Shown piece after piece: positions 57,089 to 64,000 of a stretch of DNA of 64,000 nucleotides; within the stretch, counting starts at the first letter, position 1, and every line of letters begins with the position of its first letter. The position numbers and the translations under genes were made by a program. The DNA lies in assembly GCA_018417955.1 (NCBI GenBank), contig JACTVC010000049.1, positions 96,828 to 160,827 of the forward strand, in the 5' to 3' direction. The notes under the pieces were generated by a model. The model was given only the letters and a program-made list of their open reading frames with translations. It had not been told where the DNA came from and did no database searches. The DNA is from Laccaria trichodermophora (Eukaryota; Basidiomycota; Agaricomycetes; Agaricales; Hydnangiaceae).

Positions 57089-58093
57089 ATGATCTCTATT
57101 TCACATGGTTCTCGCCAACCCCAGCATGAACCATGGACTCTTGATCGTCTAGTTCATGAACAGTCAATTGCATTGGGGATGTCCATCGACAACTCTTCTC
57201 ACATCACATACACATCAGCCCTGAACTCATATCTCACATTCTGCAAAATCCACAAGTTCAATATCACACCCACTGAACAAACTCTCAGCTTTTATGCTGT
57301 CTACATGTCATCACATATCAAACCCTCTTCCGTCAACTCTTATCTATCTGGGATCTGCAATCAGCTTGAACCTTTCTTCCCAGATGTGAGGAAAACCCGC
57401 AACTCTATGCTTGTGTCACGTACTATGACAGGATGTCAACGCCGCTTTGGAACTCCTGTAAAACGAAAACGCCCACTGTCAACCACTGATCTGCAAACTG
57501 TCATCTCTGCCATAGGGTCTTCCACTTGTCATGATGACAAACTATTCCTCTCAATGCTAGAGACAGGTTTCCATGGCCTCATGCGTCTTGGAGAGATTAC
57601 CTTCCCAGACAAAGTTGCACAGCGCAATTATCGGAAAGTTATCCTCCGGCACACTGTTGATATCACCAAGAAATCCTACTCATTTTGGCTGCCTGGCCAC
57701 AAGGCCGACCGCTTCTACGAAGGAAACTTGATTATCATCAAAAAGACAAACCTCCCAACCAACCCATACTCATTTTTCACCTCATATTTACAATCACGAG
57801 ACACCCTTCATCCATTAAAACCTGAACTTTGGTTGTGTGAGTCTGGCAGTGTGCCGACCTGCTCCTGGTTCATGAAACAACTCCATCATTTCTTCCCTGC
57901 TGATATTGCAGGCCAATCTATGCGTGCTGGAGGTGCCACTTCTCTTGCTGAAGCTGGTGTACCTCCCAACATCATTCAAGCCATTGGACGATGGGCATCG
58001 GATACCTTTCAGATCTACATCAGAAAGAATCCTGTTCTTCTCCAAGCTATGTTATTTGGGCACCCTGCCCACCAACCAGCTACAAACATTTGA
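57089..58093 (+). CDS. Tyrosine recombinase of RT-less element 1 (intact)
   Basis: 334 residues, intact. Catalytic Arg in LMRLGEI, box-2 Arg in QSMRAGGATSLAEAG, GRWASDTF and nucleophile Tyr in IYIRKNP. The N-terminal SAM-like core-binding part (SALNSYLTFCKIHKF) aligns with the Ngaro YR at 5597-6616. The ATG overlaps the TGA of the preceding RNase H tail frame (ATGA), suggesting coupled translation. It could act on all three elements in the window if expressed. Confidence 0.8.
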   Translation: MISISHGSRQPQHEPWTLDRLVHEQSIALGMSIDNSSHITYTSALNSYLTFCKIHKFNITPTEQTLSFYAVYMSSHIKPSSVNSYLSGICNQLEPFFPDVRKTRNSMLVSRTMTGCQRRFGTPVKRKRPLSTTDLQTVISAIGSSTCHDDKLFLSMLETGFHGLMRLGEITFPDKVAQRNYRKVILRHTVDITKKSYSFWLPGHKADRFYEGNLIIIKKTNLPTNPYSFFTSYLQSRDTLHPLKPELWLCESGSVPTCSWFMKQLHHFFPADIAGQSMRAGGATSLAEAGVPPNIIQAIGRWASDTFQIYIRKNPVLLQAMLFGHPAHQPATNI

Positions 58094-58400
58094 TCTATTG
58101 ACTTTTTTTTATTTATTTAACATTGGACTATTTTCTCTGACTTGTACTGCCTCAGATTTTTATCCCGGCCTCTTACAAACATCACTCCACTCCACTCCAC
58201 TCAACTTCTTTCTTCCTTTTCCAAAAGACACTTACATAATCTCCCCCCCTTCCCTTTCCCTCACTCACATTTATAGGTAATAGGACATCAAGGCCGTGAA
58301 ATACATTTCTCACGGGTTGCCCTCACATCGACGCAACCCTGTTTTTGCCTATTATCTTTCATTTCTATTCAAGATTATGGACCTCCTTCCACCCTTGCAC

Positions 58401-58630
58401 GATTAAAAATATTTTTACTATAGTCTAATCGGGGCACACAGGTGCCTGGGGACGAAATATTCTCCTCTCCCTGAGATACTCCTAGTCTCAGAGACTAGCG
58501 ATTTCCAGTGTGGGCGAGCCGTATACTTGAGACTCACCCACGGGGGGAGTCACCTCAAGTTGTAAGACAACTCCCTCGTCTTACCTCCACTCGAGCTTGC
58601 TATCGGTTAGCTCTCGTTTGTGCGTTTACC
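58401..58630 (+). repeat. A1 repeat of element 2
   Basis: About 95% identical by eye to 61367-61606; it lacks 10 nt (GTCGAGTTTA-like) near the left end. It contains inverted motifs CTAGTCTC/GAGACTAG. Confidence 0.75.
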
Positions 58631-58685
58631 TTTCAACCTATGGCTGCATCAGATCTTTTCAACATCTTCAATCACTACACTTTCT

Positions 58686-59978
58686 ATGTCTACGAGCAAT
58701 GAAGCTGTTATTACTCCTAATTCTGGTTCTGCTGCTGAGACAAATTCCACACAACAATCCAATGCTCAAGTTGGAGAACGAGACTCGAATTCATCAACAG
58801 TCAATCCAAATCAAGGTCAAGAACCCATTGTTGACAACGAGAGGTCTGGCGCTACAGGAGACGAAGAGTTTGCTGCCGGTAGATCTGGGAATTTCCCAAT
58901 TGCCAATGCTGCTCTCGCCTCTTGCAATGCTATCCTTGAGGACTATCGTTCATCTCGGATCTCCAAAGGGATTGCACTGTGCAGAATTTACACGACTTTA
59001 TTGGAAGCAGTCCCTGATGATGAATCGACTTCAGCAACAGTTGAAGAGGCATTCAGCTGTTTTCTCACCATTATTGAGAATCATCAAGGACACCTCGCAG
59101 AAGCTGAACACCGTGGACGTCGTCGACGTTCAGAAAGTCCCCAACCTATTCCAGAAGCAAATCCCGATGATGAAGACCTTGGAGACATCCCATCTCCTAA
59201 ACGAGCAAAACCCGATGACTCAAAATTCCCCTGGACAATTTCGGACTTCATTCATGGTGCTACACTCTCTCCGTCACTCTCTAAATCCCTTGAGTTACTC
59301 AAACTCTATGCTATTGATCCAAAAGGAACTAAACGATCCCTCATCAATTCTCCCAGCTGTCCTGAGTTTCCAGATTCGGAGTGGACGAATGTTCTCACAG
59401 GACGTGCTATCAACCTTGACGCTGTCCTCACTGGATATTACTCAACATCCAATAACAACGAACGAGTCGAGGAAATCGGGGACTTCGAAATTCACTTCAG
59501 AACAGTCAATCCAACAAAAATTGTATCTACCACAGGAGAGTGGAGCATCACTTGGAATCGGTCATCACAAGCTACATGCGCCGCTTTCCCACATAGAGCT
59601 GGCAAGCTTGCACAATATGCTGAGTACATCATTGGGCTATTCGCTGCAACTGATGTACACTTTCATGATCGTGTTATCCTTTTTGACAAGGCAGTTCAGC
59701 GACGTGTCGGTGCTCGTCGAGACTTGGAGCTCACTGACTTCAACAAGTTCTTCGACCTTAGATCGACCCACATGGATTCAATCGGTGCCACTGTCGTCCA
59801 ACATGCATCCACTGCTACCCCAAATAAACCCTCAGTGACTTCACGCAAAAAGCTATCTGAACCTTGCAACCGCTGGAATGAAGGGTTGTGCATGCTTGAG
59901 AGTACTCAGTGTCGCCGGCTTCATGTTTGCAGCAAGTGCCTTTCATCTGGGCACAAGAATAATGACTGTCCAAAGTGA
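58686..59978 (+). CDS. Gag-like protein of RT-less element 2 (intact)
   Basis: 430 residues from ATG 58686 (MSTSNEAVITPNSG). The low-complexity acidic N-terminus is followed by the conserved core (NFPIANAALASCNAILEDY, FPDSEWTNVLTGRAINLDAV, GEWSITWNR, FPHRAGKLAQYAEYI) and a C-terminal CCCH-like cluster plus CCHC knuckle (CSKCLSSGHKNNDC). It would package element RNA. Upstream frame openness into the A repeat has no ATG. Confidence 0.75.
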   Translation: MSTSNEAVITPNSGSAAETNSTQQSNAQVGERDSNSSTVNPNQGQEPIVDNERSGATGDEEFAAGRSGNFPIANAALASCNAILEDYRSSRISKGIALCRIYTTLLEAVPDDESTSATVEEAFSCFLTIIENHQGHLAEAEHRGRRRRSESPQPIPEANPDDEDLGDIPSPKRAKPDDSKFPWTISDFIHGATLSPSLSKSLELLKLYAIDPKGTKRSLINSPSCPEFPDSEWTNVLTGRAINLDAVLTGYYSTSNNNERVEEIGDFEIHFRTVNPTKIVSTTGEWSITWNRSSQATCAAFPHRAGKLAQYAEYIIGLFAATDVHFHDRVILFDKAVQRRVGARRDLELTDFNKFFDLRSTHMDSIGATVVQHASTATPNKPSVTSRKKLSEPCNRWNEGLCMLESTQCRRLHVCSKCLSSGHKNNDCPK

Positions 59979-60067
59979 AGCTCTTTCATGCCCATTGTAT
60001 GCTGATTCGCCTTTTTGCCACCTCACTATCGTTCAACCCCCTCAATTGACGCTGGGGCAGCCAAAAA

Positions 60068-61071
60068 ATGATTAGCATCTCACGTGGCTCTCGCCAACCT
60101 CAGAGAGAGCCATGGTCACTAGACCACCTTACGCACGAACGGTCTATTGCACTCGGATTATCCATTGACAATTCTTCTCATCTCACATACACATCCGCAT
60201 TGAACTCATATCTCACCTTTTGCAAAATCCACGATTTTCCCATTGAACCAACTCAACAAACACTTAGTTTCTTTGTTGTTTACATGTCCGCCCACATCAA
60301 ACCTGACTCTGTCAACTTGTATCTCTCAGGAATTTGCAATCAGCTAGAAGTATATTTCCCTGACATTCGAAAAAATCGCAACAGCATCCTCGTATCACGC
60401 ACTTTGGCTGGCTGTCGTCGACGTTTTGGGACAACAATACGGCGCAAGCGACCCTTATCAACAGATGACCTTATCACCGTTCTGTCTCAACTGCAATCAA
60501 CTCCCCACCACGATGAAAAATTGTTTCTCGCTATTCTATTCACGGGTTTCCATGGGCTTTTCCGCCTCGGCGAGCTCACTTTCCCTGACAGAGTGGCCTC
60601 TCGTGACTATCGTAAAATCATGCTATGTGACACTGTTGACATTACTCAAACCACCTACTCATTGTTGCTGCCTGGCCATAAGGCCGACCGCTTCTTTGAA
60701 GGTAACATTGTCATTATTCAGAAGACAAATCTTCCTACAAACCCTCACAACATCTTCACAACATACATCTCCTCTCGCAATACACTCCACCCCTTCAACC
60801 AGAACTTTGGTTATGTACATCTGGCACTGTGCCGACACGTTCCTGGTTCATACGCAAATTACGCCACTTCTTCCCATCAGATATTGCAGGCCAATCCATG
60901 TGAGCCGGCGGAGCCACTTCCCTCGCCAAAGCTGGTGTACCACCTCACATCATTCAAGCCACTGGGCGTTGGGCATCAAACACCTTCCATATATACATAC
61001 AGAAGAATCCCATTCTTCTACATGCAATGCTGTTTGGTCGTCCTGCTCACCAACAAGCTACTGGACATTAA
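60068..61071 (+). pseudogene. Tyrosine recombinase of RT-less element 2 (frameshift and lost catalytic Arg)
   Basis: ATG at 60068 (MISISRGSRQPQREPW). The frame is intact through LFRLGEL and LPGHKADRFFEGN, then shifts near 60798; the rest (SGTVPTRSWF, GRWASNTFHIYI) continues in another frame to TAA 61069-61071. TGA at 60901-60903 replaces the box-2 catalytic Arg (SM-R-AGGAT). The protein would be inactive. Confidence 0.8.
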
Positions 61072-61242
61072 CTTCCTTTCCCATTTTCTGGTATCTCACA
61101 ACATCCTTCTGTTCTACTCCACTCAACTTTTCTTTTCCCCACAGACATTTTTCTTTTCTTTCCCCACAGACATTTTCTTATTTCCACAAACAGACAATTC
61201 CCCTCCCTCCTCTTCCCCTTTTCTACATATTATAGGTATTAT

Positions 61243-61366
61243 AGGACAACACTACCATCAATGGACATCTTTCTTGTGAGATTCTCCAGGCGCACAGCGC
61301 CTGGGGGACTCTGTGTACACCTATTTATGCCTTTACTTAAGATTTCAAACCTTTGAACCCTCCCAC
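61243..61366 (+). repeat. B1 repeat of element 2 (124 bp)
   Basis: Near-identical to 61642-61765, with the same length; both run from AGGACAAC to CCTCCCAC and contain GGCGCACAGC.CCTGGGGGAC. Confidence 0.8.
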
Positions 61367-61606
61367 GATTAGTCGAGTTTAAAAATATTTTTACTATAGT
61401 CTAATCAGGGCACACGGGTGCCTGGGGATGAAATATTCTCCTCTCCCTGAGATACTCCTAGTCTTGGAGACTAGCGATTTCCAGTGCGGGCGAGCCGTAT
61501 ACTTGAGACTCACCCATGGGGGGAGTCACCTCAAGTTGTAAGACAACTCCCTCGTCTTACCTCCACTTGAGCTTGCTATCGGTTAGCTCTCGTTTGCGCA
61601 TTTACC
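61367..61606 (+). repeat. A2 repeat of element 2
   Basis: Near-identical to 58401-58630. It begins GATTAGTCGAGTTTA directly after B1. Confidence 0.78.
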
Positions 61607-61641
61607 CACCCTCCTGCACCCTCTTTTGTTATGTATTGATT

Positions 61642-61765
61642 AGGACAACGCTACCATCAATGGACATCTTTCTTGCGAGTTTCTCCAGGCGCACAGCACC
61701 TGGGGGACTCTGTGTACACCTATTTATGCCTTTACTTAAGATTTCAAACCTTTGAACCCTCCCAC
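61642..61765 (+). repeat. B2 repeat of element 2 (124 bp)
   Basis: Right end of the array; the host sequence TTAGAAGAAATACGG follows at 61766. Confidence 0.78.
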
Positions 61766-62873
61766 TTAGAAGAAATACGGCATCAAATCTAGAAAAGTTA
61801 TGTAAATATACTTTATGATTAGGGTATTTTCTTTTCATAAGATAAAGTATTGATTCTCTTAACATTTTTTTTCTGCGTAGCTTGAGAAATCGGATAAATA
61901 AAAGGATTTAAGTACTTTTTATCAACCAAACGTCAACTGGGCGACTGTCAAAGCAAATGGGCTTACTTTTGCTTTCATCAAGGCAATGGAGGGCACCGGT
62001 AAGTGCACTAATATCTTCTCTGTGTCTGACAATGACTGCCACATAGGTTTCATTGATCCTACGTTTTCCAATCATTACACAGGGGTGACTAATGCTGGAC
62101 TGATCCATGGAGCATACCACTTTGCGCATCCAGACATTAGCACTGGCGCAGATCAGGCAAATTTCTTTCTTGCGCATGGTGGTCAGTGTTATGGACGACA
62201 CAAATGATGTCCATCTCACTTTCATTTCCACAAACAGGCGGATGGACCAAAGATGGTACATAAGTACATCATCCATAGAATGTTATCGCCACTGACATGC
62301 TTAGGTATCACTCTCCCTGGTGCTCTTGATATTGAGTGTATGTTCCAGTTGATTTCGCATTGATGTTTCCAAAGCTGACAAGGATATTATTTAGATAATC
62401 CCAAGGGGGATACGTGCTACGGCTTGAGTCACGATGCAATGGTTTCCTGGATTACAAGCTTCTCCAACACCTACCATGCGGCAACTGCACGGTACGTCCA
62501 TAATTAAGGGCAAATTTCATGACACCTGAGTATACTGTATTTCTTAGGTACCCAAGTGAGTCTTGAATTTATTGATTTGATGTCTAAAACTTATATTTTT
62601 CAACTGTCATTTATACAGCACCCAATTGGTGGACAGAATGTACAGGGAACAGTCCCGCCTTTGGCAATACCAACCCCCTCTGGCTTGTAGCAAATAGCAT
62701 CGGGGACTTGCCTGCAGGATGGTCGTGAGCATCTGTTCATGGCCTTCCCAAAATTGACTTGACTGACTTGCCGTGCGACAAGCTTCACAACTTTCTGGCA
62801 GTATGCAAATTCTGGGCCAAACCCTGGTGATCAAGACCTCTTTAATGGTGAGGAAACTGGCTTGAAGAAGTAA

Positions 62874-63565
62874 TTTCATTTCTTTGTTCTCATTCAAATT
62901 GATGACCACCACCTTTCGCCAGGTTAGCCACTGGTTGAATGAATGGAATCGTTACACATTTTCTAGCAATGCCTGCCCTTGTTTTTGCCTTCATTTGTCT
63001 TGTCTTTCATTTGTGTGTACCATAATTATAATTAATGTTGCCAACGTTATGAAACTCAACTTTCGTGCCTTTCAACAAACCCCCTCAGAAGGGGATATCA
63101 GCCACCCAAGAGTGATTATACACAACTAGCATACAGGATCCCGAAGCAATAAGGGCTAGAACTAGAATTCACAAATCAAACTAGAGTGCAATTTTGATCC
63201 TTTTCAAATCAGATTGAAAGCATACACGAGCATACATTTATCAGTCTAATTTAGAGTTTTGTCAAAAAGTCGAACTTCATGATCTCATTCACTCTGGTTC
63301 GAACAAGGACAATTCCCAATAAATGGTTAATTAAGTCCTCTGGGTACGATACAAATAATGTAGTCTTAAGCCCAGACATAGAACAAAATTACATGTCCCT
63401 TATGAAATGATTGGATGACTATGTATGTATAAGGAGTTGGGGCGTAGGAGTCCATAAAGCGTGAGAGAGCCATGATAGTGAATCATAAAACCATGCACCA
63501 ACATCTACAGGATTTACGCGTCACTGTCAATCCCAGAACACTGCTCACCATCCCCTCAACGGCAT
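62874..63565. other. Intergenic with duplicated 3' flank
   Basis: No gene. From about 63340 the sequence matches 48310-48580 with differences ('ggggcgtaggagtcc', 'aaagcgtgag', 'aaccatgc'), the common 3' flank of the two secreted protein copies. Confidence 0.5.
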
Positions 63566-64000
63566 CTAAACCGACCTCTTACCGCGCTTAGCTGACCCAA
63601 GTTGATCCCTTACCTTCATCTCCGCAGTATCAACCTGGCGAGCGGACTTCTGACGAGGTGATTGAGCAACAGCAGCGCGACGGCTGACCGTTGCGCAGAC
63701 GGCTTTCGAAGGGCAGTGTCCGGATTCGTGATCAGAGGTCATCAATCCCGTGATCTGATCTGAATTTAATTGAGTGACTATACACATATATTCGTAGGGT
63801 ATACAACTAACCTTGTCGTATAGACAGTAGCCCTCTCTGTATTGGCAGTAGATGGGGCTGCTGGTTTCAACATGTGCACCAAGATTGTGGTTGGCAGTAT
63901 CTTTAGTTGGGCATTTGTATACACAGGGAATGGCGGACGGAGATGAGCTGGAGATCCAACGCAAACGTAAGAAACGCAGTGAGGAGGATCGCGAAGGCGA
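63566..64000 (-). CDS. Small secreted protein, copy B (5' end outside window, possible frameshift)
   Basis: Paralogue of the gene at 48581-49038: IPCVYKCPTKDTANHNLG, GYCLYDK, an intron with a GTTAGT donor, then SDHESGHCPSKAVCATVSRR and KVRDQLGSAKRGKRSV before the stop at 63566. Relative to copy A, the signal-peptide region at the window edge is 2 nt shorter and its hydrophobic frame (AILLTAFLTFA) does not join the mature frame, so this copy may be broken. The true start is outside the window. Confidence 0.55.
   Translation of the reverse strand, partial: SPSRSSSLRFLRLRWISSSSPSAIPCVYKCPTKDTANHNLGAHVETSSPIYCQYREGYCLYDKVSCIPYEYMCIVTQLNSDQITGLMTSDHESGHCPSKAVCATVSRRAAVAQSPRQKSARQVDTAEMKVRDQLGSAKRGKRSV

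Larger units (their letters stand above)
55485..58400 (+). mobile_element. RT-less Ngaro-like element 1 (gag-YR), lacking its own A2-B2
   Basis: An A-type leader (55485 to ~55600) is followed by a gag gene, only ~99 bp, a tyrosine recombinase gene and a B-type segment (~58274-58400). No reverse transcriptase or RNase H is present apart from the last residues of an RNase H tail (LQPPRSPTLGVINK) just before YR. The A repeat that follows belongs by sequence to element 2. Replication would need RT supplied in trans. Confidence 0.75.
58401..61765 (+). mobile_element. RT-less Ngaro-like element 2 (gag-YR) with complete split direct repeats
   Basis: The order A1 (58401-58630), gag, YR, B1 (61243-61366), A2 (61367-61606), B2 (61642-61765) is the full split-direct-repeat layout of a Ngaro element, but RT-RNase H is missing. 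Both B copies are 124 bp and differ at only a few positions. Gag is intact; YR is damaged. It directly follows element 1 in the same orientation. Confidence 0.8.
55267..62873 (+). pseudogene. GH25 lysozyme (Chalaropsis-type muramidase) gene split by a Ngaro-like array
   Basis: Exon 1 (55267-55380) encodes a secretion signal (MKFKFLAALTVSAPLIF) and ERAQPMGIDVS, the GH25 start with the first catalytic Asp. The sequence resumes at about 61922 with YQPNVNWATVKANGLTFAFI, then exons for FIDPTFSNHYTGVTNAGL, GGWTKDG, ITLPGALDIE (DxE active-site motif), GDTCYGLSHDAMVSW, VIYTAPNWWTECTGN, GDLPAGWS, FTTFWQYANSG and a stop at 62871-62873. The enzyme hydrolyses bacterial peptidoglycan outside the cell. Between the two parts lie 6.3 kb of mobile DNA, and no splice donor follows exon 1. 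The acceptor before VIYTAPNWW is also unclear. The gene is probably inactivated. Confidence 0.75.

Noticed and set aside
55611..57092. 493-codon frame overlapping gag of element 1 as a separate protein
   Set aside because: No recognisable domain until the RNase H tail; the conserved gag core, zinc knuckle and homologues lie in the other frame. It also has no ATG near the gag start.
58597..59838. 413-codon plus-strand frame overlapping gag of element 2
   Set aside because: +1 shadow of gag; low-complexity translation rich in Leu, Ser and Gln.

Overview
The window looks like nuclear DNA of a basidiomycete fungus, most likely an Agaricomycete. Host genes have many short introns (about 50-60 bp, GT-AG), and several products belong to families I know mainly from mushroom-forming fungi: DUF6533 and DUF6534 multi-pass membrane proteins, small cysteine-rich secreted proteins and Zn2Cys6 regulators. 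Three tRNA-like or tRNA genes carry introns. No bacterial operon, rRNA or CRISPR signal is visible. All function calls rest on motif reading, not on database searches.

Layout. 1-4.2 kb is the 3' end of a Ty3/gypsy chromovirus: the polyprotein tail with a chromodomain, then an unusual 1,057-codon extra ORF, a polypurine tract and a 3' LTR. 4.4-10.3 kb (minus strand) is a Ngaro-type tyrosine-recombinase retrotransposon (gag, RT-RNase H, recombinase) with perfect A1-ORFs-B1-A2-B2 split direct repeats, inserted in an older A repeat. 10.5-17.9 kb holds three host genes: a coiled-coil protein with a tandem exon pair that looks mutually exclusive, a duplicated-domain protein ending in a beta-trefoil, and a DUF6533 membrane protein. 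21-24 kb has a tandemly duplicated small secreted protein (second copy broken) and a DUF6534 relic. 24-28 kb has msrA, tRNA-Asp, a hypothetical gene, a 653-bp foldback element and tRNA-Thr. 30-40 kb has a second DUF6534 gene or pseudogene, a Zn2Cys6 transcription factor, a DUF3533/SNG1-like membrane protein, a GNAT acetyltransferase and a damaged tRNA-Glu.

41-53 kb is a transposon-damaged zone. A 491-bp hAT-type element interrupts an APH-like kinase gene, a 2.7-kb hAT-type element interrupts an F-box/LRR-like gene, and a third 2.9-kb element has the same style; each is bounded by an exact 8-bp target duplication. 55.3-62.9 kb is a GH25 lysozyme gene whose first exon is separated from the rest by a 6.3-kb tandem array of two Ngaro-like elements. 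Both elements carry gag directly followed by the tyrosine recombinase, without reverse transcriptase. The window ends in a truncated paralogue of a small secreted protein gene found at 48.6-49.0 kb.

How the parts relate. The mobile elements explain most gene damage here. The complete Ngaro element is a plausible (now damaged) source of the reverse transcriptase that the RT-less elements would need in trans. One RT-less copy keeps an intact recombinase and the other an intact gag.
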